Source: Paenibacillus graminis (GTDB lineage: Bacteria; Bacillota; Bacilli; Paenibacillales; Paenibacillaceae). From it: a stretch of 64,000 bases of DNA. The DNA lies in the NCBI RefSeq assembly GCF_000758705.1, contig NZ_CP009287.1, positions 6,510,001 to 6,574,000 of the forward strand, written 5' to 3'. Position numbers and translations under genes: made by a program. Positions 17,356 to 27,273 of this stretch are shown one piece after another (within the stretch, counting starts at the first letter, position 1; each line of letters begins with the position of its first letter). The notes beneath the pieces are model-generated. The model was not told where the DNA came from, searched no databases, and saw only the letters and a program-made list of their open reading frames with translations.

Positions 17356-18987
17356 ATGGCTTACGAACCGTTATGGAGCGCTGCTCCCGAAAAACTTAGC
17401 AAGTTCGAATTCGTCAAACTGCAGAAGGACGGGCTGGATGTGATCCGCACCATTATTGAAAAATATGCTTTGGAGGGCTACAGCTCCATTCCAGCCGATG
17501 ATCTGGATCTGTTCAAGTGGGCCGGGGTATATCAGCAAAAGCCGCGTGAAGGACATTTTATGATGCGTGTGCGCATCAATACAGGCATTATGACCTCAGA
17601 CCAGGCCAGAACACTGGCTGAAATCGCCAGACGGTACGGCCGGAATCTAATCGATGTAACTACACGGCAGGCTATCCAGTTCCATTGGCTGACGGTTGAG
17701 CATCTGCCGGATATTTTCAAGCGGCTTGAAGCCGCAGGGCTGTATTCCTTCGAAGCGTGCGGCGACTGTCCACGGACCATTGTCGGCAACCCGCTGGCAG
17801 GGATTGATAAGGATGAACTGTTTGATACCACAGAGATAGTCGGGCAGTTAAATGATTTTTTCATGCTGAACCGCGATTTCTCCAACCTGCCGCGTAAATT
17901 CAAAATATCTGTATCCGCCAGCAGGTACAATAATGCGCAAGCAGAAATTAACGATCTGGCTTATACACCCGCGGTAAAAGTCATTGATGGCGTACTAACC
18001 CAAGGGTTCCATCTGATGGTGGGCGGCGGACTCTCGGCCAAACCTCATCTGGCGCAAAAGCTGGATGTCTTCGTGAAGCCGGAAGAAGCGCTTAATGTAG
18101 CTGCCGGGGTGGTTACCCTGTTCCGTGATTACGGCTACCGGGAGAAACGCCACCATGCCCGTCTAAAATTTCTCGTCGCCGACTGGGGTGCCGAGAAATT
18201 CAAATCGAAGCTGATTGAAGCCGTAGGCGGGCTGCCATCCCGCGGAGAAGACCAGACGGTTGGCTGGCAGGCCGCTTATTTTGACGGAGTGCATCCCCAG
18301 GTCCAGGAAGGTCTCAGCTACGTAGGCCTGAATGTTCCAGTCGGCCGGATGACCAGCGATGAGCTGGAGCAGTTGGCCGGGCTGGCCGAGCAGTACGGCG
18401 AAGGCAAACTCCGCACTACAATGACCCAAAACATCATCATCAGCGGGGTGCCGGATGATAAGCTGGAAGCTCTACTGGAAGCACCGGTGCTGCAGCGTCT
18501 GTCGCCAAACGCCAGAAACTTCATCAGCCGCACCGTCGCCTGCACCGGCAATGAATTCTGCAACCTGGCCCTCGTGGAGACCAAGCAGCGTGCGGTCAGT
18601 GTTGCAGCATATTTGGATGAGCATGTCCGCCTGAATGAGAAGCTGCGCATTCATTTCATTGGCTGTCCCAATGCCTGCGGGCAAAAGCAGGTTGCCGATA
18701 TCGGTCTGCAAGGCACGCTGATCAAGACACCGGAAGGCATGACCGATGCATTCGATATCGCAGTAGGCGGGACGCTTGGCTGCGGAGACCGCGGTCCTGC
18801 CGCCGAATTCGCCCGCCCGCTGAAGGGCAGGGTAAAGGGCGACCGGGTAGGCCCGGTTCTGAAGCAGCTCATTACCTTCTACACAGAGCAGCGGCAGGAA
18901 CAGGAGAACTTCCATGCGTTTACGAACCGGGTTGGTGTGCCAGTCCTACAAGAACAGCTTACTGCTATTTTGGAAGCTGAACTGTGA
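17356..18987 (+). CDS. Siroheme-[4Fe-4S] sulfite/nitrite reductase, ferredoxin-type
   Basis: Catalyses a six-electron reduction of sulfite to sulfide or nitrite to ammonia in the cytoplasm. The product is about 543 residues from ATG 17356, correctly spaced from GAAAGGA; an ATG at 17347 overlaps that site. Both ferredoxin-like half-domains are present (REGHFMMRVRINTG in the first, SYVGLNVPVGRMTSDEL in the second). The cluster/siroheme cysteines are in CTGNEFC and GCPNACG. The single-chain, ferredoxin-dependent architecture (no NADPH flavoprotein partner nearby) fits either assimilatory sulfite or nitrite reductase; annotation cannot separate them from sequence alone. It is an isolated gene. 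Confidence 0.85.
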   Translation: MAYEPLWSAAPEKLSKFEFVKLQKDGLDVIRTIIEKYALEGYSSIPADDLDLFKWAGVYQQKPREGHFMMRVRINTGIMTSDQARTLAEIARRYGRNLIDVTTRQAIQFHWLTVEHLPDIFKRLEAAGLYSFEACGDCPRTIVGNPLAGIDKDELFDTTEIVGQLNDFFMLNRDFSNLPRKFKISVSASRYNNAQAEINDLAYTPAVKVIDGVLTQGFHLMVGGGLSAKPHLAQKLDVFVKPEEALNVAAGVVTLFRDYGYREKRHHARLKFLVADWGAEKFKSKLIEAVGGLPSRGEDQTVGWQAAYFDGVHPQVQEGLSYVGLNVPVGRMTSDELEQLAGLAEQYGEGKLRTTMTQNIIISGVPDDKLEALLEAPVLQRLSPNARNFISRTVACTGNEFCNLALVETKQRAVSVAAYLDEHVRLNEKLRIHFIGCPNACGQKQVADIGLQGTLIKTPEGMTDAFDIAVGGTLGCGDRGPAAEFARPLKGRVKGDRVGPVLKQLITFYTEQRQEQENFHAFTNRVGVPVLQEQLTAILEAEL

Positions 18988-19024
18988 TTCTATTATCTGG
19001 ATAAGACAAACCGTATAGACCGTG

Positions 19025-19297
19025 TGAGTTGAACCGGAGAACTTCAAAAACTTCGGGAACGCAATGAGACTCATCAGGAAATGAAGCTAAGTGGAAAAAG
19101 TAAAACTAATGAACTGAAATCCTGGCTACAAAAGGCTTTAGTTGGATTTTGTCCACCTAATTTATGTATATTCGTCCCATACCGCCGCTTTCAGCCGAAT
19201 TAGTGATACTTTTTCCCACATAGACTACTCTACAAGCCGAATGAGCCCGATTAAGTTACCTTTTTCCCACTAAGGATGACTTGCTCTATTAGTTCAA
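19025..19297. repeat. Interspersed repeat, GTGGAAAAAGTA family, copy 1
   Basis: About 270 bp with no ORF, closely matching 41662-41997. Shared landmarks are GGAGAACTT near the left end, CGCAATGAGAC, CTAAGTGGAAAAAGTAAAACTA, TTTAGTTGGATTTTGT, TTTCAGCCGAATTAGT and CTTTTTCCCACTA at the right end. The left GTGGAAAAAGTA and right TACTTTTTCCCAC are inverted relative to each other, so the transcript could fold back. Confidence 0.7.
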
Positions 19298-19308
19298 TAA
19301 TAATATGT

Positions 19309-19343
19309 AAAAAAGGCCGTGGAGCATTGCCACGGCCTTTTTG
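19309..19343. terminator. Bidirectional intrinsic terminator between reductase gene and uvrA
   Basis: A perfect 13-bp stem AAAAGGCCGTGG/CCACGGCCTTTT with a 7-nt loop and A/T runs on both sides. Serves uvrA (leftward) and possibly the reductase gene. Confidence 0.88.
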
Positions 19344-19392
19344 GTTCTTCGAAAAGCAGGAGCAGTCCTGCTCTGCTCCATATGCTGTCCGC

Positions 19393-22266
19393 TTATCCGA
19401 TGGTTGAAGTCTGCAGCTCCAGGGCTTTGGTCCGCTCCGTATCGCGGATCAATACGGGCTTCAGGTATTTCCCGGTGTAGGATTCCTCCACCTCGATAAT
19501 CTTCTCGGGTGTCCCCGTAGCAAGCACAGTACCTCCACCGCTTCCGCCTTCAGGCCCCATATCAATGATATAGTCGGCAGTCTTGATCACATCGAGATTA
19601 TGCTCAATGACGAGTACGGATTCCCCGGAGTCCACCAAACGATGCAGCACCTCAAGCAGCCGCCCGATGTCATCCACATGCAGCCCTGTTGTCGGCTCGT
19701 CCAGAATGTACAGCGTCTTGCCGGTACTGCGGCGGTACAGCTCGGACGCCAGCTTCACGCGCTGCGCCTCGCCGCCGGACAAGGTTGTTCCCGGCTGGCC
19801 GATATTGATGTAACCCAATCCAACATCCAGCAGGGTCTGCATCTTGCGGTGAATCTTCGGAATATTCTTGAAGAATTCAGTAGCATCTTCTACGGTCATC
19901 TCCAGCACATCAGAGATACTTTTCCCTTTATACTTCACTTCCAGTGTTTCGCGGTTATACCGCTTGCCTTTGCAGACCTCGCAAGGAACATAGACATCCG
20001 GCAGGAAGTGCATTTCTATCTTGATAATCCCATCGCCACGGCAAGCTTCACAGCGGCCGCCTTTGACATTGAAGCTGAAGCGGCCTTTCTGGAAGCCGCG
20101 CACCTTGGCTTCGTTGGTCTTGGAAAACAGGTCGCGGATATCGTCGAATACACCGGTGTAGGTGGCCGGATTGGAACGCGGAGTCCGCCCGATTGGCGAC
20201 TGGTCGATATCAATGACTTTGTCCAGATTTTCCAGCCCGCGGATTTCCTTGTGCTGACCCGGGCGGACTTTCACCGCTTTGTTCAGCTGCCGGGCCAGAC
20301 TCTTGTAGAGGATCTCATTCACGAGCGATGATTTGCCGGAACCCGACACCCCGGTTACTGCTGTAAAGACACCAAGCGGAATTTTGACGTTCACATTCTT
20401 CAGATTGTTCTCCTTGGCGCCGCGGATTTCGATCCAGCGGTCATCCGTAGCACGCCGTTTGGCAGTAACCGGAATGAACTTGCGACCGCTCAGGTACTCC
20501 CCGGTCAAGGAATTCGGGTCATTCATGATCTCCTTTGGAGTCCCCTGGGCCATGACTTGACCGCCGTGAATCCCCGCACCCGGACCAATATCAATGATAT
20601 AGTCGGCAGCCATCATCGTATCCTCATCATGTTCGACCACAATCAGGGTGTTGCCCAGATCGCGCATATGCCCAAGGGTTGAGATCAGCCGATCATTATC
20701 CCGCTGATGCAGACCGATACTCGGTTCATCGAGAATATACAGCACTCCCATCAAGCTGGAGCCAATTTGAGTCGCCAGCCTGATCCGCTGCGCCTCACCA
20801 CCGGAGAGCGAGCCGGCCGCACGGCTAAGCGTCAGATAATTCAGCCCCACGTTGACCAGGAAGCCCAGACGGCTGCTGATTTCTTTGAGGATCAGGTGGG
20901 CAATGGCCGTTTCCTTCTCACTCAGGGCCATGTTGTCGAAGAACTGGAGGCAGTCCCCAATCGATAAATCAGTGACATCGGCAACATTACGGTCGTTGAC
21001 CGTTACAGCGAGAATTTCCTTCTTCAATCTTTTGCCTTTGCACACATGGCAGGGTTTGGCGCTCATGAAGCCTTCAATGAATTCGCGGATGCCATCGGAG
21101 GCTGTCTCACGGTAACGCCGTTCCAGATTGGGGATAATCCCCTCAAAGGCAACGAGCGCATCCTTCCGCTGGCCGAAGTCATTCTCATACCGGAAGCGGA
21201 TCTTCTCGCTGCCTGTACCGTTCAGCAGCTTATTCATATGCTCTGGCGACAGACTGCTCACGGGAACATTCTGCGGAATTTTGAAATGCTCGCACACCGA
21301 TTTCAGGAATTGCGGGTAGTAGTTCGACGTGCTGCCTGTCCAAGCCAGAAAAGCACCCTCTTCAATGCTTTTCCCCTGATCCGGGATCAAAAGGTCGGGA
21401 TCGACCACCATCTTCATACCAAGCCCGTCGCATTCCGGGCAAGCTCCGAAGGGGCTGTTGAACGAGAACATGCGCGGTGCAAGCTCTTCGATGCTGAACC
21501 CGCATACCGGACAGGCAAAGCTCGAACTGAACAGCAGTTCCTCCTGGCCGATGATGTCAACCAGAATTTGCCCGCCGGAAAGCTTCAGCGCGGTCTCCAG
21601 AGAGTCGGTCAGCCGCGTCTGAACATCATCCTTGATCACAATCCGGTCGACTACAACCTCAATGGTATGCTTCTTGTTCTTCTCCAGCACGATATCCTCA
21701 GTCACTTCACGCAGCTCACCATCCACGCGCACACGGACAAAACCCTGTTTCGAGATATCGCTGAACAGTCCCTTGTGCTCCCCCTTACGGCCAGAGATCA
21801 CCGGCGCCAGAATCTGCAGCCGGGTTTTCTCGGGATACTGCATGATCCGGTCCACCATCTGCTCAACAGTCTGGGAGGTGATTTCGATGCCATGGTCCGG
21901 GCAGTGCGGATGCCCGATCCGGGCAAACAGCAGCCGCAGATAGTCATAAATTTCTGTCACCGTGCCCACGGTCGAACGCGGGTTGCGGCTTGTTGTCTTC
22001 TGGTCGATGGATATTGCCGGGGATAACCCGTCGATGGAATCTACATCCGGCTTCTCCATCTGCCCGAGGAATTGTCTGGCATAGGCCGACAGGGACTCTA
22101 CATAACGGCGCTGTCCTTCAGCGTAGATCGTATCGAACGCCAGCGACGATTTGCCGGAGCCGCTAAGTCCCGTCAGCACGACGAAGCGGTCACGCGGAAT
22201 CGTTACGTCAATGTTCTTGAGATTGTGCGCTCGCGCACCTTTGATTACAATATTTTCGTTCGCCAA
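19393..22266 (-). CDS. uvrA: Excinuclease ABC subunit A
   Basis: The damage-recognition ATPase of nucleotide excision repair. The 957-residue length is standard. Two ABC modules are seen: Walker [15 protein letters not shown] (about residue 31) and [13 protein letters not shown] (about 640), signatures [16 protein letters not shown] and [15 protein letters not shown], and Walker [14 protein letters not shown] and [13 protein letters not shown]. Zinc-binding cysteine pairs are present (CPVC, CPEC, CHVC; CEAC, CEVC). Start is TTG 22266 after AAAGGAGAGG. It is downstream of uvrB but, unusually, separated by a 442-bp repeat-rich gap. Confidence 0.97.
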   Translation of the reverse strand: MANENIVIKGARAHNLKNIDVTIPRDRFVVLTGLSGSGKSSLAFDTIYAEGQRRYVESLSAYARQFLGQMEKPDVDSIDGLSPAISIDQKTTSRNPRSTVGTVTEIYDYLRLLFARIGHPHCPDHGIEITSQTVEQMVDRIMQYPEKTRLQILAPVISGRKGEHKGLFSDISKQGFVRVRVDGELREVTEDIVLEKNKKHTIEVVVDRIVIKDDVQTRLTDSLETALKLSGGQILVDIIGQEELLFSSSFACPVCGFSIEELAPRMFSFNSPFGACPECDGLGMKMVVDPDLLIPDQGKSIEEGAFLAWTGSTSNYYPQFLKSVCEHFKIPQNVPVSSLSPEHMNKLLNGTGSEKIRFRYENDFGQRKDALVAFEGIIPNLERRYRETASDGIREFIEGFMSAKPCHVCKGKRLKKEILAVTVNDRNVADVTDLSIGDCLQFFDNMALSEKETAIAHLILKEISSRLGFLVNVGLNYLTLSRAAGSLSGGEAQRIRLATQIGSSLMGVLYILDEPSIGLHQRDNDRLISTLGHMRDLGNTLIVVEHDEDTMMAADYIIDIGPGAGIHGGQVMAQGTPKEIMNDPNSLTGEYLSGRKFIPVTAKRRATDDRWIEIRGAKENNLKNVNVKIPLGVFTAVTGVSGSGKSSLVNEILYKSLARQLNKAVKVRPGQHKEIRGLENLDKVIDIDQSPIGRTPRSNPATYTGVFDDIRDLFSKTNEAKVRGFQKGRFSFNVKGGRCEACRGDGIIKIEMHFLPDVYVPCEVCKGKRYNRETLEVKYKGKSISDVLEMTVEDATEFFKNIPKIHRKMQTLLDVGLGYINIGQPGTTLSGGEAQRVKLASELYRRSTGKTLYILDEPTTGLHVDDIGRLLEVLHRLVDSGESVLVIEHNLDVIKTADYIIDMGPEGGSGGGTVLATGTPEKIIEVEESYTGKYLKPVLIRDTERTKALELQTSTIG

Positions 22267-22330
22267 CGGTACCTCTCCTTTATAGAAGCCTATTTCAAAG
22301 CTAATTCAAAATATTTTCGATCCCTCCCAA

Positions 22331-22352
22331 ACCCTCCCTTAGCCAAGGGAGG
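22331..22352. other. GC-rich hairpin upstream of uvrA
   Basis: CCCTCCCTT pairs with AAGGGAGGG around AGCC, about 65 bp upstream of the uvrA start. There is no T-run on either side, so it is not a clear terminator. Confidence 0.5.
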
Positions 22353-22487
22353 GCCCCAAGGGTTGCACCCTCTGGACACCCGCAAGGCTGCTGGCGAGGG
22401 AGCTTGGAAGGAGTGGACCTAGCTGCGGTGAAGGTAGGAGCGCTTATCCCTATCGGGACCGCTGAAATGTAGGCGCTCCAGGAAAAC

Positions 22488-22626
22488 CGCTGTCCCTTCG
22501 GGATGCGCAAACACCTCAACTGCGGGCTGTCCCTTCGGGATGCGCAAAGTGCCTCAACTGCAGGCTCCCTTCGGGATACGCAAAACGCCTCAACTGCGGG
22601 CTGTCCCTTCGGGATGCGCACATGCG
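22488..22626. repeat. 37-38-bp tandem array in the uvrB-uvrA gap
   Basis: About 3.7 units, each with GCTGTCCCTTCGGGATGCGC followed by a variable dinucleotide and CCTCAACTGCGG. The third unit lacks TGT and has ATACGC. Every unit contains a TCCC/GGGA mini-hairpin with a TTC loop. An open frame on the minus strand across it is repetitive and has no protein features. Confidence 0.75.
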
Positions 22627-22641
22627 ACCATATATTTATTT

Positions 22642-22671
22642 AAAAAGAACGGCCGGGACAGCGCCGTCCTG
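22642..22671 (-). terminator. Possible terminator after uvrB
   Basis: On the minus strand ACGGC pairs with GCCGT, followed by TCTTTTT, 40-65 bp past the uvrB stop. A competing GGAC/GTCC pairing exists. If used, uvrA would need its own promoter or read-through. Confidence 0.45.
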
Positions 22672-22708
22672 TACTTGCGGATAAACCAAGAGGGTGGTTA
22701 GCGGAGCA

Positions 22709-24700
22709 TTACTCGGCCCGCAGCTCCAGAAGTGCATCGCGCAGCTCGGCGGCGCGCTCGAATTGCAGGTTCTTGGCAGCATCCTTCATCTCAGCCTCCA
22801 GACGCTGCATCAGGCTTTGGCGGTCCTTCTTGCTCATCTTGCCGCCCACGCCGGTGAGATACTCAGCCTTGGATTCGGCAACTTTCGTCGCCTCGATGAT
22901 ATCGCGCACTTTCTTGTTGATCGTAGTTGGGGTGATGCCATGCTTCTCGTTGTAGGCAATCTGCGTTTCCCGGCGGCGCTGGGTTTCGGTCATAGCTTTT
23001 TCCATGGAATCTGTGATACGGTCACCATACATAATTACACGGCCGCCAGAGTTGCGGGCCGCACGGCCGATGGTCTGAATCAGCGAACGCTCCGAGCGGA
23101 GAAAGCCCTCTTTGTCGGCATCCAGAATCGCAACCAGGGATACTTCGGGCAAATCAAGTCCTTCCCGCAAGAGATTGATTCCCACGAGAACATGGAAGGT
23201 ACCAAGCCGGAGGTCACGCAGAATCGCCATGCGTTCCAGCGTCTTGATGTCGGAGTGCATATAGCGTACCTTGATGCCGATTTCCTTGAAATAATCGGTC
23301 AGGTCCTCGGACATTTTTTTCGTCAGGGTCGTAACCAGCACACGCTCGTCACGCTCCACCCGGTCACGGATTTCGCTGATCAGATCATCTATCTGCCCCT
23401 CTGTCGGACGCACCTCAATAATCGGGTCCAAAAGACCGGTAGGACGTATGATCTGCTCAACCATAGTGTCGCAGTGTTCCATTTCATAAGGACCCGGTGT
23501 GGCTGACACATATACGATCTGATTCACCTTGTCTTCGAATTCTTCAAACTGCAGCGGCCGGTTGTCAAGCGCGGACGGCAGGCGGAAGCCATGCTCCACG
23601 AGAACGGTCTTGCGCGCCCGGTCGCCGTTATACATCGCGCGGATCTGCGGCAATGTTACATGGGATTCGTCGATTACAATCAGCATGTCATCAGGGAAAT
23701 AATCCATAAGTGTATACGGTGTTGCTCCAGGCTCACGGAAGGTAAGCGGTCCGGAATAGTTCTCGATACCGGAACAAAACCCGACTTCCTTCATCATCTC
23801 GATATCGTAGCGGGTACGCTGCTCCAGCCGCTGGGCCTCCAGCAGCTTGCCGGCGTCCCGGAGTACGGCCAGCCGTTCTTCCAGTTCCCGCTCAATATTG
23901 ACAAGAGCCACGCGCATCGTTTCCTCTTGGGTAACAAAGTGGGAGGCCGGAAAAATCGCCACATGGTCGCGTTCCCCGATCAATTCTCCGGTCAACACGT
24001 CAATTTCTGTAATGCGCTCGATCTCATCACCGAACAGCTCTACACGGATGGCATGCTCGCCCTGGGAGGCCGGGAAGATCTCTACCACATCACCGCGCAC
24101 ACGAAACGTGCCCCGCACAAAGTTAATGTCGTTGCGCTGATACTGGATGTCCACGAGCCGGCTCAGTATCTGGTTCCGCGGCTTCTCCATCCCCACCCGC
24201 AGCGACAGCAGCAGGCTTCCATATTCCTTCGGCGAGCCGAGGCCGTAAATACAGGAGACGCTGGCGACAATAATAACGTCACGCCGTTCGAACAAGGAAC
24301 TGGTCGCGGAGTGGCGCAGCTTATCTATTTCTTCATTTATGCTAGAATCTTTCTCGATGTAGGTGTCCGAGGAGGGAATATATGCCTCTGGCTGGTAGTA
24401 ATCGTAGTAGCTGACGAAGTAGTCTACAGAATTGCTGGGAAAAAACTCCTTGAACTCGCTCGCCAGTTGGGCGGCCAGCGTCTTGTTGTGCGCAATAACC
24501 AGCGTAGGCCGGTTCAGCTTGGAAATCATTTGTGCGATGGTAAAGGTCTTCCCTGTACCTGTCGCTCCCAGCAGCGTCTGGTGCTTCTTGCCCTGCCGGA
24601 TGCCGTCCACTAATTCTTGTATGGCATGAGGCTGATCGCCCTGGGGTGTATACTCGGACTCCAATTGAAAAGTCTGCGTACTGACGACAATATCATTCAT
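22709..24700 (-). CDS. uvrB: Excinuclease ABC subunit B
   Basis: The helicase-like damage-verifying subunit that loads onto lesions from UvrA and recruits UvrC. Length 663 is standard. Walker A is [12 protein letters not shown] (about residue 45), the beta-hairpin region [21 protein letters not shown] is intact, helicase motif II is IDESH, motif VI is QTIGRAARN, and a UVR domain closes the protein (about 625-660, with [15 protein letters not shown]). Start ATG 24700 follows AGAGGGGAG. Upstream are a sigma-A promoter and a LexA-box-like sequence, as in Bacillus SOS-regulated uvrBA. Confidence 0.97.
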   Translation of the reverse strand: MNDIVVSTQTFQLESEYTPQGDQPHAIQELVDGIRQGKKHQTLLGATGTGKTFTIAQMISKLNRPTLVIAHNKTLAAQLASEFKEFFPSNSVDYFVSYYDYYQPEAYIPSSDTYIEKDSSINEEIDKLRHSATSSLFERRDVIIVASVSCIYGLGSPKEYGSLLLSLRVGMEKPRNQILSRLVDIQYQRNDINFVRGTFRVRGDVVEIFPASQGEHAIRVELFGDEIERITEIDVLTGELIGERDHVAIFPASHFVTQEETMRVALVNIERELEERLAVLRDAGKLLEAQRLEQRTRYDIEMMKEVGFCSGIENYSGPLTFREPGATPYTLMDYFPDDMLIVIDESHVTLPQIRAMYNGDRARKTVLVEHGFRLPSALDNRPLQFEEFEDKVNQIVYVSATPGPYEMEHCDTMVEQIIRPTGLLDPIIEVRPTEGQIDDLISEIRDRVERDERVLVTTLTKKMSEDLTDYFKEIGIKVRYMHSDIKTLERMAILRDLRLGTFHVLVGINLLREGLDLPEVSLVAILDADKEGFLRSERSLIQTIGRAARNSGGRVIMYGDRITDSMEKAMTETQRRRETQIAYNEKHGITPTTINKKVRDIIEATKVAESKAEYLTGVGGKMSKKDRQSLMQRLEAEMKDAAKNLQFERAAELRDALLELRAE

Positions 24701-24798
24701 TTGCCCGTCTCCCCTCTATCGTCTAAAATATATGAATATATTATAATTGTGGCCCGATGATTCTCTCTCCATACCGCTCTGAAATATATGGAAGATAA

Positions 24799-24810
24799 GA
24801 ATACTTGTTC
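24799..24810 (-). promoter_or_regulatory. LexA (DinR) box-like operator upstream of uvrB
   Basis: Minus strand GAACAAGTATTC, matching the Bacillus-type GAAC-N4-GTTC core at seven of eight positions. It begins about 6 bp after the -10 box of the uvrB promoter, a position where a repressor would block initiation. Confidence 0.55.
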
Positions 24811-24816
24811 CCGTTT

Positions 24817-24845
24817 ATTATACAGTGTTGCCCAGATTCATGCAA
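24817..24845 (-). promoter_or_regulatory. Predicted sigma-A promoter of uvrB
   Basis: Minus strand TTGCAT (24845-24840), 17 bp, TATAAT (24822-24817) preceded by TG. It overlaps the divergent motP promoter. Confidence 0.65.
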
Positions 24846-24855
24846 ACCATAATAT
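24828..24855 (+). promoter_or_regulatory. Predicted promoter of the stator gene pair
   Basis: Plus strand TTGCCC (24828-24833), 16 bp, TAATAT (24850-24855), about 25 bp before the start codon. The -35 overlaps the uvrB spacer, so both polymerases would compete. Confidence 0.4.
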
Positions 24856-24880
24856 ATAGAAATTTAAGGAGCTTGAACTC

Positions 24881-25666
24881 ATGGATATTACTTCAATTAT
24901 CGGCCTGCTGGCCGGTCTTGCTGCGCTTATCGGCGGCTTTTTTTGGGAAGGCGGAAGCCTGTCCGGGCTGCTCCAGCTGAACGCAGCGCTTATTGTATTC
25001 GGAGGTACGCTTGCCGCCGTAATGATCAGCTTCCCGGCGTCCAGGCTGCGTTCCGTGCCAGCGGCGCTGAAGCTGGCTTTTGGAAGACATGCTGACACTA
25101 CGGAGGAACAGGCAGAGGAGCTGATCTCCTTGGCAGCCGTGACCAGACGCAGCGGTGTACTTGCCCTGGAGAAACGGGCCGAAGAGCATCCCGACCCCTT
25201 TACCAGCGAGGGCCTTATGCTTATTGTTGACGGTACAGATCCCGGGCAGGTCCGGCAGATTCTGGAGCTGGAGATGGACGCCAAGGAGCTGAAGTACGAA
25301 GGTTATGCCAAAATATTTGAAGCTGCAGGCGGTTATGCGCCCACCATGGGCATCATCGGCACAGTCATGGGGCTGATCCGCGTGCTCAGCAATCTTACCG
25401 ACCCCTCCAATTTGGGAGCATCGATTGCAGTCGCTTTTACGGCAACGCTTTATGGTGTAGCCAGTGCTAATCTAATATTTTTACCCATTGCCTCCAAAAT
25501 CAAATCCCGCTGCCAAAGTGAACTGGGTTCGATGGAAATGCTCATGGTAGGCATTCTTGCCCTGCAGAACGGGGATCATCCCCAGCTTGTGCGCAAAAAG
25601 CTCCGTTCCTTCCTGAACCGGTCCGCTGGAGAACACAGCACCAACCATACAAGAGGCCTGTCATGA
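24881..25666 (+). CDS. Flagellar stator subunit, MotA/MotP family
   Basis: Membrane channel subunit that couples ion flow to flagellar rotation. The 261-residue protein has four predicted helices: 7-20, 32-50, and the pair near 150-205. The family landmarks are AGGYAPTMGIIGTVMGLI and ASIAVAFTATLYGVASANLIFLP, containing the conserved prolines at the cytoplasmic ends of the last helices. Start ATG 24881 follows AAGGAG. It overlaps its partner by 4 bp. The partner looks like MotS, so this is probably MotP (sodium-type) rather than proton-type MotA, but the pair is not next to other flagellar genes. Confidence 0.85.
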   Translation: MDITSIIGLLAGLAALIGGFFWEGGSLSGLLQLNAALIVFGGTLAAVMISFPASRLRSVPAALKLAFGRHADTTEEQAEELISLAAVTRRSGVLALEKRAEEHPDPFTSEGLMLIVDGTDPGQVRQILELEMDAKELKYEGYAKIFEAAGGYAPTMGIIGTVMGLIRVLSNLTDPSNLGASIAVAFTATLYGVASANLIFLPIASKIKSRCQSELGSMEMLMVGILALQNGDHPQLVRKKLRSFLNRSAGEHSTNHTRGLS

Positions 25667-26529
25667 GACAGAGAAACCGGAGAAAACCCCGCACAGGAGG
25701 CCGGGAAAGCCGGGACCGCTGGATGATCACCTATGCGGATCTTATTACGCTGCTGCTGATTTTTTTCGTGATTTTGTATGCCATGAGCAGTCTGGACACA
25801 CAGAAATTTAATATTGTGACCGGTTCTTTATCGGACACCTTTAAAAGTGGAAATCCGGTGCTGGAGGGGGGCAACGGCGTGCTGGAGGGTCAAAAAGGAA
25901 TCGAGTCCGAGGGAACAGGCAAGGGGCAGAATGGCGGAACCGGAGGCGGTGCTCAATCCGGTGTGAATCAGGAGCAGCAGAATGGAGGCGGAACCCCGTC
26001 CGGTCCTCCTCCAGAAGGCACACAGCCAACGGCACGTGAACAGGCCTTCCGCGATCAGGAAGCAAAACTGGCTGCGCTGATGGGCGTCATTACCCAATAT
26101 GTCGAAGACAATAATCTGGGCGACCAGATCTTTGTGGCGGACAAGCCGCAGGGTATCGCAATTACGCTGAGCGACCGCTATCTGTTTGATGTCGGCAGAG
26201 CCGAGCTCAAGGCGCCTGCCTTTCCCGCGCTGCGGCAGCTGTCCGGCCTGTTCCGCGGGATTGGAGCGACAATCAGCATCGAAGGCCATACGGACGATAC
26301 CCCCGTAACGGCAGGCTCACGTTATAATGACAACTGGGAGTTATCCGGTGCCCGCGCCCTTTCAGTGCTGCGCTTCTTTTTAGATAAAGAGGGGCTCAGC
26401 CCCAGTAAGTTTCAGTATGCCGGATATGCCGATACCCGTCCTGCCGTCAGTAATTCCACCCCGGAAGGCCGGCAGAAAAACCGCCGCGTTGAGATTACAG
26501 TCCTGCGGCAGCTCCAGGAAGAAGAGTAG
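25663..26529 (+). CDS. Flagellar stator subunit, MotB/MotS family (OmpA domain)
   Basis: Anchors the stator to peptidoglycan. The 288-residue protein has one N-terminal membrane helix, ITYADLITLLLIFFVILYAM (about 21-40), whose Asp is the ion-binding residue; the LITLLLIFF context resembles MotS more than MotB. Residues about 62-125 are a Gly/Gln/Pro-rich linker that is longer than usual. The OmpA-like domain at about 160-285 is complete: ISIEGHTDDTPV, NWELSGARALSVLRF and NRRVEITVLR. The ATG overlaps the MotP-like stop (ATGA), implying coupled translation. Confidence 0.85.
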   Translation: MRQRNRRKPRTGGRESRDRWMITYADLITLLLIFFVILYAMSSLDTQKFNIVTGSLSDTFKSGNPVLEGGNGVLEGQKGIESEGTGKGQNGGTGGGAQSGVNQEQQNGGGTPSGPPPEGTQPTAREQAFRDQEAKLAALMGVITQYVEDNNLGDQIFVADKPQGIAITLSDRYLFDVGRAELKAPAFPALRQLSGLFRGIGATISIEGHTDDTPVTAGSRYNDNWELSGARALSVLRFFLDKEGLSPSKFQYAGYADTRPAVSNSTPEGRQKNRRVEITVLRQLQEEE

Positions 26530-26596
26530 CTTCACCTGTCAACTGCAGGAGCTCAGCAGGACTTCCCTCTCTCAGTATTCCACATTAAAATATCAC

Positions 26597-26656
26597 AAAA
26601 AGACAGACCTCACACATTAGTAACACTTAATGTGATGGGAAAGGCCTGCCTTTTTT
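26597..26656. terminator. Bidirectional terminator between motS and gcvH
   Basis: AAAAAGACAGACCT pairs with AGGCCTGCCTTTTTT with two mismatches, capped by an inner CACATTA/TAATGTG hairpin. It ends about 30 bp before the gcvH stop codon. Confidence 0.8.
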
Positions 26657-26687
26657 GTGTGCCGGAAAACTGCTGTCTTCCGGGTAT

Positions 26688-27080
26688 TTATTCTCCAATT
26701 AATTCGCGGTAAGCTGCCGCATCTAGCAGGCCGGATGCCGCTTCCGCAAACTCTCCACTGATTTCCAGTTCAAAAATCCATCCGCCGCTATATGGCTGAT
26801 CGTTAATCAGTTCCGGGCTGGCTTCCAGTGTGTCATTGATTTTGGTCACAGTTCCCGATACCGGGGAATAGAGCTCCGACACCGTCTTGACGGATTCGAT
26901 GCTGCCCACGCTGTCTCCTGCGGAGATGGCTGCACCAACCTCAGGAAATTCCACAAATACGATATCGCCAAGCAAATGCTGGGCATGATCCGTAATCCCG
27001 ATACGCACTACGCGCCCTTCACCCTGCTGTGCCCATTCGTGCTCTTCGCTGTACAGCAGGTTGTCTAGCACTTCACTCAT
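26688..27080 (-). CDS. gcvH: Glycine cleavage system H protein
   Basis: The lipoyl carrier that shuttles the aminomethyl group between the P, T and L proteins. The 130-residue product has the lipoylation site ESVKTVSELYSPVSG (Lys about 65), the EHEWA N-terminal motif and GDIVFVEFPEVG. It is transcribed away from gcvT-gcvPA-gcvPB across a 465-bp shared upstream region. The riboswitch in that region reads only towards gcvT, so gcvH needs separate control. A TTGACA occurs on its strand near 27153-27158, but I see no well-spaced -10. Confidence 0.95.
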   Translation of the reverse strand: MSEVLDNLLYSEEHEWAQQGEGRVVRIGITDHAQHLLGDIVFVEFPEVGAAISAGDSVGSIESVKTVSELYSPVSGTVTKINDTLEASPELINDQPYSGGWIFELEISGEFAEAASGLLDAAAYRELIGE

Positions 27081-27204
27081 TCTTAAGCCGCCTCTTTTCC
27101 AAATTTGGAGTTGTAAAATTAGTTATAGACTAAGTTATCGCGCCGCTCAATGTCAATATTACTGACAGGAAAATAAAATTTGTCATCTTTTTGACGTTTT
27201 TTTG

Positions 27205-27234
27205 TTGACAGCGGAGTTGTATACCCGGTTTAAT
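27205..27234 (+). promoter_or_regulatory. Predicted promoter of the gcvT operon
   Basis: TTGACA (27205-27210), 18 bp, TTTAAT (27229-27234), about 40 bp before the riboswitch begins. Confidence 0.55.
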
Positions 27235-27273
27235 GGAGTCAGTAGAAAACAATACGGTTTGCGAATGATGGCA

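Noticed and set aside
22301..22621. 106-codon minus-strand frame in the uvrB-uvrA gap
   Set aside because: Made mostly of the 37-38-bp tandem repeat; no conserved protein features or initiation signal.
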